Shown here one piece after another: positions 36,603 through 50,432 of a stretch of DNA of 64,000 nt (its first letter is position 1; the number at the start of each line of letters is the position of its first letter). The notes under the pieces were generated by a model. It saw nothing but the letters and a program-made list of their open reading frames with translations. It did not search any database and was not told where the DNA came from. Where the stretch lies: the NCBI RefSeq assembly GCF_003627055.1, contig NZ_CP032624.1:1-64000 (forward strand). The letters run 5' to 3'. Both the position numbers and the translations under genes were made by a program. This DNA comes from Gryllotalpicola protaetiae (GTDB lineage: Bacteria; Actinomycetota; Actinomycetes; Actinomycetales; Microbacteriaceae).

Positions 36603-37755
36603 TCGTGAACCCCGCCTTCGCCGCCCGCGCGTAGGCGTCGGGTAGCGCGGCGAGGAAGGCATCGACATCGGCTTCCGTCGTCGTCCTGCCGAGGGTGATG
36701 CGCAGAGCAGAGGAGGCTTCGGCCGCCGGCCGCCCCATCGCGAGCACCACATGCGAGGGCTCGGGGATCCCCGCCTGGCAGGCCGAGCCCGTCGATACCG
36801 CGACGCCGGCTGCGTCGAGCAGGAAGAGCAGCGAGTCGCCCTGCGCGCCGGGGAACGTGAAGTGCGCATTCGACGCGACGCGCGCGTCGCCCTCCGGCCC
36901 GGAAAGCCGAGCGGCGGGCACGGCGGCCCGCACCCCGGCGATGAGCCGGTCGCGCAGACCCGTGAGCCGCGCACGCTCGGCGTCGAGCGCGGCGACCGCG
37001 GCCTCGGCGGCGACGGCGAAGGAGACGGCGGCCGCGACGTCCTGCGTGCCTGAGCGCACATTGCGCTGCTGGCCGCCGCCGTGCACGGTCGGAACGACGG
37101 TCGCGGTGCGCGACAGCACCAGGGCGCCGATGCCGGCCGGGCCGCCGATCTTGTGGGCCGACACCGAGAGTGCGGCGGCCCTCAGCGCGCGGAACGAGAT
37201 GGGCACATGGCCGTAGGCCGCGACGGCGTCGAGGTGGAACGGGACGGCGGCGGATGCCGCAGCCGACGCGAGCTCGGCGACCGGCTCGATCGTGCCGACC
37301 TCGTTGTTGACCCAGAGCGCGGTGGCGAGGGCGACGTCGCCGCCGCGCAGCGCGTCGGTCCAGGCATCCGCATCGACGAATCCCTGGTCGTCCAGCGCGA
37401 CCCAGGACGCGCGCGCGCCCTCGTGCGCGACCAGCCATTCGACCGTGTCGATCGTGGCGTGGTGCTCGCCATTCGGAACGACGATGCGGCGTCGGTCGGG
37501 GGCCGCGGCCCAGAACCCGCCCTTCAGGGCGAGGTTGACCGCCTCGGTCCCGCCCGAGGTGAAGACGACCTCGATGGGGTCGCAGCCGAGCGATGCGGCC
37601 ACCGCCTCGCGCGCCTCTTCGAGCAGCCTGCGGGCGTTCTGCCCCGCCGAATGGATCGACGACGGGTTGCCGACCTCGCTCATCGCCCGCGCGTACGCGT
37701 CGATGGCCTCAGGAAGCATCGGCGTCGTCGCTGCGTGGTCAAGATAGACGCCCAC
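36586..37755 (-). CDS. cysteine desulfurase (NifS/IscS family)
   Basis: A 389-residue PLP enzyme from GTG 37755 (YLDHAATTPMLPEAIDAY). The PLP Lys is in SVSAHKIGGPAGIGALVL and the catalytic Cys loop is STGSACQAGIPEPSHVVL. It gives persulfide sulfur from cysteine, probably to MnmA and to Fe-S assembly. A frame extends to 37890, but that would overlap the divergent glgX start, only 19 bp away from the chosen GTG. Confidence 0.93.
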   Translation of the reverse strand: MGVYLDHAATTPMLPEAIDAYARAMSEVGNPSSIHSAGQNARRLLEEAREAVAASLGCDPIEVVFTSGGTEAVNLALKGGFWAAAPDRRRIVVPNGEHHATIDTVEWLVAHEGARASWVALDDQGFVDADAWTDALRGGDVALATALWVNNEVGTIEPVAELASAAASAAVPFHLDAVAAYGHVPISFRALRAAALSVSAHKIGGPAGIGALVLSRTATVVPTVHGGGQQRNVRSGTQDVAAAVSFAVAAEAAVAALDAERARLTGLRDRLIAGVRAAVPAARLSGPEGDARVASNAHFTFPGAQGDSLLFLLDAAGVAVSTGSACQAGIPEPSHVVLAMGRPAAEASSALRITLGRTTTEADVDAFLAALPDAYARAAKAGFTTTSGA

Positions 37756-37774
37756 GATCACTACTCTAGACACC

Positions 37775-39835
<2,061 letters not shown>

Positions 39836-39845
39836 GCGGGCCGGC

Positions 39846-42413
39846 TCAGCCCGCCGATGCGACCAGCCCGAGTTCGGCCGCCGACGCCAGCAGCTCGTTC
39901 TTGGGCAGCACGCGCACGGTGTAGCCGAACGATCCCGCTCGGTCGAGCACCACGATGCCGCCGAACGCGGTGGTCGCCGCGCCGCCTTTCGCCGGCGCGC
40001 CGCCCTCGAGCTCGAGTTCCTGCGAGCGCAGCTCGGTGAGCTCATCGCCGGCGGCCGACTCGCTGCGGCCGTAGACGACCTCGACGCGGACATCCGCCGG
40101 CGCGAGGGCGCCGAGCGCGACGTGCGCGCGCAGGTGCAGCTCCTCGCCCACCTGCGGCACCGCGTCGAGACCGCCTGACTCCACATGCGCGACGGCGACC
40201 TGCGGCCACGCGGCCACCACCTTCCTCTTCCACGCGGAGAGCGCGCGGGCTGCCGCGAAGCCGTGGGCGTCGAGCTTCGCCGCGAAGTGATGCGCGGGCG
40301 CGTACAGCTCCTGCACGTACTGCATCACCATGCGATCGGCCGACAGCTCGGGTGACAGGGTCTTCAGGTCGTAGCGCACCCGGCCGAGCCAGGCGACGGG
40401 GATGCCGTCTTCGCTGCGCTCGTAGAACATCGGGGCGAGCTGATGCTCGATCAGGTCGTAGAGGGCGGCCGCCTCGAGCGCGTCGCGCTCGTCGGAATCC
40501 CCCGCCGAGTCCGCCGACGGGATCGCCCACCCGTTCTTGCCGTCGTAGTACTCGTCCCACCAGCCGTCGAGGATCGACAGGTTGAGCGAGCCGTTCAGCG
40601 CCGCCTTCATGCCACTCGTGCCGCACGCCTCCATCGGGCGCAACGGGTTGTTCAGCCAGACGTCGGTGCCCGGGTACAGGGTCTGCGCCATCGTGATGTC
40701 GTAGTTCGGCAGGAAGACGAGGTGCTCGCGGATCTCGGGCTGCTCGGCGAACTCGTAGAGCTCCTGGATGAGCCGCTTGCCCTCGTCGTCGGCAGGGTGC
40801 GCCTTGCCCGCCACGACGATCTGCACGGGACGCTCGGGGTCGAGCAGGATCTTCGCCAGCCGCTCCTTGTCGTGCAGCATCAACGTCAGCCGCTTGTAGC
40901 TCGCGCCGCGGCGCGCGAACCCGATGGTGAGGGTGTTCGCGTCGAGCACCTCGTCGGTCCACGCGGGCGCGACGCCGCCCGCTGCCTCGTGCGCGGCACG
41001 CACGCGGCGGCGCGCGTCGGCGACGGTCGACGCGCGCATCTCGTTGCGGGCAGCCCACAGCCCGGCATCCGTCACCTGATCGCTCTCCCAATCCACCCGG
41101 GTGGTGTCGCCGGTGCCGAAATGCGCCTCGGCCAGCGCGATGAGGCTCGAGTCGACCCACGTCGGTGCGTGCACGCCGTTGGTCACCGAGGTGATCGGCA
41201 CCTCGTCCGCGTCGAAGCCGGGCCACAGCGGTTGGAACATCGCCCGCGACACACGACCGTGCAATTTCGCCACGCCGTTGGCGTGCTGGCCGAGGCGCAG
41301 GCCGAGGACGGCCATGTTGAACACGCTGTCAGGGCCGCCCATCTGCGATTCGAGCGCGAGCCCGAGCACCTGGTCGAGCGTGACGCCCGGCAGCAGGTCA
41401 GGCGTCGCGAAATACCGCTCGATCAGCGGGCGCTCGAAGCGGTCGATGCCCGCAGGCACGGGCGTATGGGTGGTGAACACCGTGCCCGCACGCACCACCT
41501 GCAGCGCCTCGTCGAAGCTCAGCCCCTCGCCGATCAGGTTGGAGATGCGCTCGAGGCCCTGGAAGCCCGAGTGCCCTTCGTTGGTGTGGAAGACGGTCGG
41601 CTGCGCGACGCCGAGCAGCTCGACGGCCAGGGCGATGGCACGGACGCCCCCGATGCCGAGAAGCAGCTCCTGCAGCAGCCGGTGCTCGCCGCCCCCGCCG
41701 TAGAGACGGTCGGTGACCGAGCGCAGCTCCTCGTCGTTGTCGCGGATGTTCGTGTCGAGCAGCAGCAGCTTGACGCGCCCCACCTCGGCGACCCAGACGC
41801 GGGCGGCCAGTGCCCGCCCGTCGGGCAGGCCGAGCGAGACGCGCGCGGCCATGCCGTCCGGCCGGCGCAACACCGACAGGGGCAGGCCGTCGGGGTCGAG
41901 CACGGGGTAGGCCTCCTGCTGCCACCCGTCGCCCGAGATCGACTGGCGGAAGTAGCCGGAGCGGTAGAACAGGCCGATGCCGATGAGCGGCACGCCGAGA
42001 TCGGATGCCGCCTTCAGGTGGTCGCCTGCCAGAATCCCCAGGCCGCCCGAATACTGCGGAAGCGCGGCCGCGACGCCGAACTCGGCCGAGAAGTAGGCGA
42101 TCGACTGCGGCGCATCGACGAGGCCCTGGTACCAGCGGGGTTCGGAGAGGTAGCGGCGCAGGTCGTCTCGCAGGTCGTTCGCCTGCTGCACGAACGCCGG
42201 GTCTGCTGCGAGCTCCTCGAGGCGCGCGGGCTCGACCGCCCCGAGCAGCTGGATCGGGTCGTGACTCGCGTGCCACGCCTCCTCCGAGATCGAGCGGAAC
42301 AGCCGCTGTGTCGGCCGATGCCACGACCACCGCAGGTTGAGGGCCAGTTCGTCGAGCGCCGCCAGCGCCTCCGGAATCACGGCACGAACGGTGAACCTGC
42401 GGATCGCCTTCAC
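39846..42413 (-). CDS. glgP: alpha-glucan phosphorylase, DUF3417 (mycobacterial-type) form
   Basis: An 855-residue GT35 phosphorylase releasing glucose-1-phosphate from glycogen. The N-terminal DUF3417 region (EALAALDELALNLRWSWHRP) marks the long actinobacterial type. Motifs VFHTNEGHSGFQGLERIS, TVFTTHTPVPAGIDRF, VTNGVHAPTW, GTSGMKAALNGSLNLSI with the PLP Lys, and DGWWDEYYDGKNGW are present. It starts 24 bp after the stop of the second phosphorylase gene, same strand, so they may be co-transcribed. Confidence 0.94.
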   Translation of the reverse strand: MKAIRRFTVRAVIPEALAALDELALNLRWSWHRPTQRLFRSISEEAWHASHDPIQLLGAVEPARLEELAADPAFVQQANDLRDDLRRYLSEPRWYQGLVDAPQSIAYFSAEFGVAAALPQYSGGLGILAGDHLKAASDLGVPLIGIGLFYRSGYFRQSISGDGWQQEAYPVLDPDGLPLSVLRRPDGMAARVSLGLPDGRALAARVWVAEVGRVKLLLLDTNIRDNDEELRSVTDRLYGGGGEHRLLQELLLGIGGVRAIALAVELLGVAQPTVFHTNEGHSGFQGLERISNLIGEGLSFDEALQVVRAGTVFTTHTPVPAGIDRFERPLIERYFATPDLLPGVTLDQVLGLALESQMGGPDSVFNMAVLGLRLGQHANGVAKLHGRVSRAMFQPLWPGFDADEVPITSVTNGVHAPTWVDSSLIALAEAHFGTGDTTRVDWESDQVTDAGLWAARNEMRASTVADARRRVRAAHEAAGGVAPAWTDEVLDANTLTIGFARRGASYKRLTLMLHDKERLAKILLDPERPVQIVVAGKAHPADDEGKRLIQELYEFAEQPEIREHLVFLPNYDITMAQTLYPGTDVWLNNPLRPMEACGTSGMKAALNGSLNLSILDGWWDEYYDGKNGWAIPSADSAGDSDERDALEAAALYDLIEHQLAPMFYERSEDGIPVAWLGRVRYDLKTLSPELSADRMVMQYVQELYAPAHHFAAKLDAHGFAAARALSAWKRKVVAAWPQVAVAHVESGGLDAVPQVGEELHLRAHVALGALAPADVRVEVVYGRSESAAGDELTELRSQELELEGGAPAKGGAATTAFGGIVVLDRAGSFGYTVRVLPKNELLASAAELGLVASAG

Positions 42414-42437
42414 GATCGCCAGACTAGCGGCGCGCGA

Positions 42438-45008
<2,571 letters not shown>

Positions 45009-45073
45009 ACTCGTACCGTAGTGACGCCACGTTTCTTGGTTGTGACGACTTGGGGACACGATAGGTTCGCATC

Positions 45074-47092
45074 GTGGCGAACGACACGGATGCCTTCACT
45101 CCCGTCCTCGGCCGGATTCCGCTCATCGAGCCCTCCCCAGAGGTCGACGGCGGGCTGTTCGCCGCCAAGGCGTTCGCGGGCGAGGTCGTCCCGTTCGAGA
45201 TCACCGCGTTCCGCGAGGGCCACGACCTGATCGGCGTCGACCTGATGCTGCTGGCCCCCTCCGGCGAGCAGACGGCGCACCGCATGCAGCCGTTGGGTAT
45301 CGAGCACCCGGACCGCTGGGGCGTCCTCGCTCTGCTCGACGCAGAGGGCGAATGGCGCTTCCGCATGCAGGCCTGGGCCGACGAGTGGGGCACCTGGCGG
45401 GCCGTGGCCGAGAAGAAGATCCCCGCCGGGGTCGACATCGCCGTCACCTTCCAGGAGGGCGCGATCATCGCGGAGCGCGCAGCGGCCGACCAGCGCCGCT
45501 CGAAGGCCGAGCGGCGCATGTTCACCGATCTCGCAAGGATGCTGGGCGACGACGCCGCACCGGCCGAGGCGCGCATGGCGGCGGCATCTGAGCCGCGCGT
45601 GAACCAGATCATGGCCGAGCGCCCCGTGGTGTCGCTGCAGACGCTGTCCGAGACGCGGCGCATCGTCGTCGAGCGCACCCGCGCGGGCGTCGGCGCCTGG
45701 TATGAGTTCTTCCCTCGCTCGATCGGCGCGAAGCGGCGCGGCGACGGCACCTGGCAGTCCGGCACCTTCCGCACGGCGGCCCTGCGGCTGCCGGAGGTGG
45801 CCGCGATGGGCTTCGACGTGGTGTACCTGCCGCCGATCCACCCCATCGGCCGCGCGTACCGCAAGGGCCCGAACAACGCGCTCACCGCCGGCCCCGATGA
45901 CCCGGGCTCGCCGTGGGCGATCGGCGGCCCTGACGGCGGGCACGATGCGATCCACCCCGAGCTCGGCACCGTCGAGGACTTCCAGTACTTCCTCGGCAAG
46001 GCCGAGCTGTCCGGGCTCGAGGTGGCCATCGACCTGGCGCTGCAGGCATCCCCCGACCACCCGTGGGTCCAGACCCACCCCGAGTGGTTCACGACACTGC
46101 CCGACGGCACGATCGCGTACGCCGAGAACCCGCCGAAGAAGTACCAGGACATCTACCCGCTGAACTTCGACAACGACTACGACGGGCTGCGCCACGAGGT
46201 GCGCCGCATCGTCGAGCACTGGATCGGCCTGGGCATCAAGATCTTCCGCGTCGACAACCCGCACACGAAGCCGCTGCGCTTCTGGGAGTGGCTGATCCAC
46301 GACGTGAACGCCGCCCACCCGGATGTGGTCTTCCTCGCCGAGGCGTTCAGCCGGCCGGCCGTCATGCAGACGCTGGCGAAGGCCGGCTTCCAGCAGTCGT
46401 ACTCGTACTTCACCTGGCGGAACACGAAGGCCGAGCTCGAGGAGTTCCTCACGACGATCTCTCGCGACTGGGCGCCGTTCTACCGGGCGAACCTGTTCGT
46501 GAACACGCCCGACATCCTCACCGAGTACCTGCAGTTCGGCGGCCGGGCCGCCTTCAAGATCCGCGCAGCGATCGCCGCGACCGCCGGGCCGCTGTGGGGC
46601 GTCTATTCCGGGTACGAACTCTACGAGTCGGTTGCCCGCCCGGGCGCCGAGGAGTACATCGACAACGAGAAGTACGAGTTCAAGCCGCGGGACTTCGGCC
46701 GCGCAGCAGCCTCGGGCGATTCGCTCGCCCCCTACCTCACCATGCTGAACCAGGCCCGCAAAGCACACCCCGCGCTCCGCCAGCTGCGCAACCTCACGCT
46801 GCACGGCTCGGACGACGACGCCGTGCTCGTGTACTCCAAGCGCTTCGACGCGCGGTTCAGCCGCGCAGGCAGATCCGACACCGTCATCGTGGTCGCGAAC
46901 GTCGACCCGCACTCGGTGCGCGAGACGCTCGTGCACCTCGACGTCACGGCGCTCGGCCTCGACCCGGGTGCCGAGTTCGAGGTGCGCGACCTCGTCACCG
47001 GGCAGCGCTGGAACTGGTCCGCCCGCAACTACGTCCGCCTCGACTCGTTCTACGAGCCCGTGCACATCCTCCATGTGAAGGAGCCCAGCTGA
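45074..47092 (+). CDS. glgE: alpha-1,4-glucan:maltose-1-phosphate maltosyltransferase
   Basis: A 672-residue GH13_3 enzyme that extends alpha-1,4-glucan with maltose from maltose-1-phosphate. An N-terminal beta-sandwich and helical bundle (1-200) precede the barrel: ARVDIPPIHP-type start as VVYLPPIHPIGRAYRKG, nucleophile in KIFRVDNPHTKPLRF, acid in VVFLAEAFSRPAVM and YFTWRNTKAELEEF. The stop and glgB start share an A (TGATG). No treS or pep2 is in the window, so the maltose-1-phosphate source lies elsewhere. Confidence 0.95.
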   Translation: MANDTDAFTPVLGRIPLIEPSPEVDGGLFAAKAFAGEVVPFEITAFREGHDLIGVDLMLLAPSGEQTAHRMQPLGIEHPDRWGVLALLDAEGEWRFRMQAWADEWGTWRAVAEKKIPAGVDIAVTFQEGAIIAERAAADQRRSKAERRMFTDLARMLGDDAAPAEARMAAASEPRVNQIMAERPVVSLQTLSETRRIVVERTRAGVGAWYEFFPRSIGAKRRGDGTWQSGTFRTAALRLPEVAAMGFDVVYLPPIHPIGRAYRKGPNNALTAGPDDPGSPWAIGGPDGGHDAIHPELGTVEDFQYFLGKAELSGLEVAIDLALQASPDHPWVQTHPEWFTTLPDGTIAYAENPPKKYQDIYPLNFDNDYDGLRHEVRRIVEHWIGLGIKIFRVDNPHTKPLRFWEWLIHDVNAAHPDVVFLAEAFSRPAVMQTLAKAGFQQSYSYFTWRNTKAELEEFLTTISRDWAPFYRANLFVNTPDILTEYLQFGGRAAFKIRAAIAATAGPLWGVYSGYELYESVARPGAEEYIDNEKYEFKPRDFGRAAASGDSLAPYLTMLNQARKAHPALRQLRNLTLHGSDDDAVLVYSKRFDARFSRAGRSDTVIVVANVDPHSVRETLVHLDVTALGLDPGAEFEVRDLVTGQRWNWSARNYVRLDSFYEPVHILHVKEPS

Positions 47093-49314
47093 TGAGCAGC
47101 GTCACCCTGCCCCGCATCGCCGAAGAGACGCTGCAGTCGCTCGCGGAGGGGCGGCATCACGAGCCGCACGCGGTTCTCGGCCAGCATCCGATCGCCACGG
47201 GCAGCGTCAGCGACCCGGTGACCGTGATCCGCACGCTGCGCCCGCTCGCGAGCTCGGTGTCCGCCGTGCTCGCGAGCGGCGCGCACGTCGAGCTCGGGCA
47301 CATCGGGCACGGCGTGTGGCAGGGGGTGTCGATCACGGGCATGAGCGACTACGTGATCGAGGCGCGCTACGACGACGGCAGCGTCTACGTGGCCGACGAC
47401 CCCTACCGCTTCTCCCCGACGCTCGGCGAGGGCGACACCTGGCTGATCCAGCAGGGTCGGCACGAAGAGCTGTGGAACGCGCTCGGCGCGCACGTGCGCG
47501 AGCACTGGGGCGTCGCGGCCGCGACGAAGGGCGTCGCCTTCGCGGTGTGGGCGCCCAATGCGACTGCCGTGCGCGTCGTCGGCGACTTCAACTCGTGGAA
47601 CGGCGCGGGCCACACGATGCGCTCGATGGGCGGCAGCGGCCTATGGGAGCTGTTCGTCCCAGGCCTCGACGTCGGCACGCTCTACAAGTTCGACATCCGC
47701 ACCAGGTCGGGCGACTGGGTTCGCAAGTCCGACCCGCTCGCGCAGTACACCGAGGTGCCACCCGCCACGGCCTCCGTGGTGGGCGAGAGCCGCTACGAGT
47801 GGGGCGACGGCGACTGGCTCGCAGCCCGCCGCACGAGCCATCACGACAAGCCGATCTCGATCTACGAGCTGCACTTCGGCTCGTGGCGGCCCGGCCTGTC
47901 TTACCGCGAGGCCGCCGATCAGCTCATCGAGTACGTCACCTGGCTCGGCTTCACCCACGTCGAGTTCCTGCCGCTCGCCGAGCACCCGTTTGCGCCGTCA
48001 TGGGGCTACCAGGTGACCGGCTACTACGCGGCGACGAGCCGCTTCGGCCACCCCGACGACCTGCGGTACCTCATCGACCGGCTGCACCGCGCGGGCATCG
48101 GCGTGATCATGGACTGGGTGCCCGGCCATTTCCCGAAGGACGACTGGGCGCTCGCACGATTCGATGGCCAGCCGCTCTACGAGCACGCCGACCCGCGCCT
48201 CGGCGAGCAGAAGGACTGGGGCACCTACGTCTTCGACTTCGGCCGCACCGAGGTGCGCAACTTCCTCTACGCGAACGCGCTCTACTGGCTCGAGACCTTC
48301 CACGTCGACGGTCTGCGCGTCGACGCGGTCGCCTCGATGCTCTACCGCGACTATTCCCGCAACGACGGCGAGTGGACGCCCAACATCCACGGCGGGCGCG
48401 AATATCTCGAGGCGATCGGATTCCTGCAGGAGACGACTGCGACGGCGTACAAGCGCTACCCCGGCATCATGATGATCGCCGAGGAGTCGACGAGCTGGAG
48501 CGGCGTCACGAAGCCGACCGATCAGGGCGGTCTCGGCTTCGGCTTCAAGTGGAACATGGGGTGGATGCACGACTCGCTGCAGTACATCGAACGCGACCCC
48601 GCGTACCGCTCGTACCACCACAACGAGATGACCTTCGCGATGGTGTACGCGTACTCCGAGAACTTCATCCTTCCGATCAGCCACGACGAGGTGGTGCACG
48701 GCAAGGGCTCCTTGCTCGACAAGATGCCGGGCGACCACTGGCAGAAGCGCGCCAACCTGCGCGCCTTCCTCGCCTTCATGTGGGCGCACCCGGGCAAGCA
48801 GCTGCTGTTCATGGGCCAGGAGTTCGGCCAGTGGACAGAGTGGAACGACGAGACCGGCCTCGACTGGCATCTGCTCGACTACCCGGACCACCGCCAGGTC
48901 GCCGAGCTCGTCGGCGACCTCAACCGCATCTACCGCGAGAACTCGGCGTTCTGGCGCTATGACACCGAGCCGCGCGGCTTCGAGTGGCTCGAGGCGGGCG
49001 ACGCCGAGCACAACGTGCTCGCCTTCCTGCGCTGGAGCGAGGACGGCCCCGTGGTCTGCGCATTCAACTTCTCGGGCGCGCCGCACCAGGATTATCGACT
49101 CGGCCTGCCGTTCGCCGGCGACTGGGACGAGATCGTGAACACGGATGCCGCGAGCTACGGCGGCTCAGGAGTGGGCAACCTCGGCCGCATCCATGCGGAG
49201 GAGCGCGGCTGGGGCGGTCGTGCCGCCAGCGCCGAGGTCAACCTGCCGCCGCTGGGCGCGATCTTCCTGCGCCCGACGCCGGCCGTTCCCGAGGTGCCGG
49301 CCGGCCCGGCTTGA
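47092..49314 (+). CDS. glgB: 1,4-alpha-glucan branching enzyme
   Basis: A 740-residue GH13_9 enzyme that makes alpha-1,6 branches. Two N-terminal CBM48-like domains (about 1-220; GVAFAVWAPNATAVRVVGDF) precede the barrel with YELHFGSWRPG, the nucleophile in FHVDGLRVDAVASMLY, the acid in MIAEESTSWSG and LPISHDEVVHGKGSLL. The downstream frame stays open after the TGA for 56 more codons (see the next entry). Confidence 0.96.
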   Translation: MSSVTLPRIAEETLQSLAEGRHHEPHAVLGQHPIATGSVSDPVTVIRTLRPLASSVSAVLASGAHVELGHIGHGVWQGVSITGMSDYVIEARYDDGSVYVADDPYRFSPTLGEGDTWLIQQGRHEELWNALGAHVREHWGVAAATKGVAFAVWAPNATAVRVVGDFNSWNGAGHTMRSMGGSGLWELFVPGLDVGTLYKFDIRTRSGDWVRKSDPLAQYTEVPPATASVVGESRYEWGDGDWLAARRTSHHDKPISIYELHFGSWRPGLSYREAADQLIEYVTWLGFTHVEFLPLAEHPFAPSWGYQVTGYYAATSRFGHPDDLRYLIDRLHRAGIGVIMDWVPGHFPKDDWALARFDGQPLYEHADPRLGEQKDWGTYVFDFGRTEVRNFLYANALYWLETFHVDGLRVDAVASMLYRDYSRNDGEWTPNIHGGREYLEAIGFLQETTATAYKRYPGIMMIAEESTSWSGVTKPTDQGGLGFGFKWNMGWMHDSLQYIERDPAYRSYHHNEMTFAMVYAYSENFILPISHDEVVHGKGSLLDKMPGDHWQKRANLRAFLAFMWAHPGKQLLFMGQEFGQWTEWNDETGLDWHLLDYPDHRQVAELVGDLNRIYRENSAFWRYDTEPRGFEWLEAGDAEHNVLAFLRWSEDGPVVCAFNFSGAPHQDYRLGLPFAGDWDEIVNTDAASYGGSGVGNLGRIHAEERGWGGRAASAEVNLPPLGAIFLRPTPAVPEVPAGPA

Positions 49315-49365
49315 AGAGCCGCTGAGGACTCCGTCCAGAAGTTCTCAGAGCACCATCTCGAGGCG

Positions 49366-49485
49366 ATGGCCGAGGTCCCGCCGTCGGTCTTCGACACCGA
49401 CGAGCCCGAGCCTGCCGCTCTGACCCCGTTCGACCGAGTGCGCCGCCGCGCCTGGTCGTGGATGCAGCCCGGCTCCGGCAGCTAG
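49366..49485 (+). CDS. short ORF after glgB, in the glgB frame (uncertain)
   Basis: ATG 49366 opens 39 codons (MAEVPPSVFDTDEPEPAAL, then PFDRVRRRAWSWMQPGSGS). The same frame is open back to the glgB stop at 49312-49314 and reads protein-like (EDSVQKFSEHHLEA). It could be a small gene, a lost glgB extension or chance. No strong ribosome-binding site is visible. It overlaps the convergent YbbN-like gene by 4 bp. Confidence 0.3.
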   Translation: MAEVPPSVFDTDEPEPAALTPFDRVRRRAWSWMQPGSGS

Positions 49486-50432
49486 TACAGCAGGCTCGCC
49501 AGCCGCCCGCGCGCCTTCATGACGCGCGCGTCCTCGGCCCCGACCACCTCGAAGAACTCGACGAGGCGTTCGCGCACGCGGTTCTTCCCCTCGGCGTCGA
49601 GCTTCGGGAACAGCGACAGCAGCCGGTCGAACGCGTCCTCGACGTGACCGCCGGAGAGGTCGGCGTCCGCGACGTCGAGCTGAGCGTCGACATCGTCGGG
49701 CGCCGCAGCCGCGGCTGCCCTCACCTCGTCGAGCGTCCTGCCCTCCAGCCGGTGCAGCAGGCTCACCTGCGCGAGTCCGGCCTTCGCGTCATGGTCGCCG
49801 GGGTTCTGCGCGATCGCCTTGGTGTACGCATCGATCGCAGCCTGGAAGTCGCCGCGCTCGATCGCGTCGTACGCCTCCTGGTGAAGGGGCGGCAGCGGTG
49901 CGGGGGCTGGTTCGGCGGCATCGGCCCCGGCATCCGCATCGTCGACGTCGACCGTGCCGGTGACGCCGTTCTGGGCCGCGAACGCGAGCACCTGCTCGAT
50001 CGCGTCCCTGATCTCGGGCTCGGGCAACTCGCCGACGAACAGCCCGATCGGCCGCCCGCCGATCACCGCCGCGACGGTCGGCACCTCCTGCGCCTGGAAC
50101 GCCTGCGCGAGCTGCGGGTTGCGCTCGGCTTCGACGCGCGCGAGCACGAAGCGGCCCGCGTATTCGCGCACGAGCTTGACGAGCGTCGCCGAGAGCCTCG
50201 TGGACTGCTCGGCCCACGAGGCCCACAGGTCGACGATGACAGGCACGGTGCGCGAGACGTCGACCAGCTGCGTGAACGTGCGGTCGTCGACGTCGACGAC
50301 CAGGCGAGCGGGGCCAGACGCCTCAGCGGAAGCCCCCGCGCCTGCGGCGGCCGGCTCGGGCCTGTTCACCAATCCGGAAAGATCCACAGCGCCACGCAGA
50401 CTCGAGATCTGGGCAGCCCTCTCGTCACTCAC
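49482..50432 (-). CDS. YbbN/CnoX-like co-chaperone (thioredoxin fold plus TPR)
   Basis: A 316-residue protein. Residues about 45-150 are a thioredoxin fold, but the active site reads WASWAEQST, without the CxxC, so it is not a redox enzyme. A C-terminal TPR-like region (DAIERGDFQAAIDAYTKAIA, AKAGLAQVSLLHRLEGRTL) follows, the layout of YbbN/CnoX, which holds unfolded clients for DnaK/GroEL. The stop-to-start overlap with the next gene upstream is 1 bp (TGATG). Confidence 0.88.
   Translation of the reverse strand: MSDERAAQISSLRGAVDLSGLVNRPEPAAAGAGASAEASGPARLVVDVDDRTFTQLVDVSRTVPVIVDLWASWAEQSTRLSATLVKLVREYAGRFVLARVEAERNPQLAQAFQAQEVPTVAAVIGGRPIGLFVGELPEPEIRDAIEQVLAFAAQNGVTGTVDVDDADAGADAAEPAPAPLPPLHQEAYDAIERGDFQAAIDAYTKAIAQNPGDHDAKAGLAQVSLLHRLEGRTLDEVRAAAAAAPDDVDAQLDVADADLSGGHVEDAFDRLLSLFPKLDAEGKNRVRERLVEFFEVVGAEDARVMKARGRLASLLY

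Noticed and set aside
49482-50432. Classical thioredoxin at the YbbN-like gene
   Set aside because: The active site reads WASWAEQ, with no CxxC.
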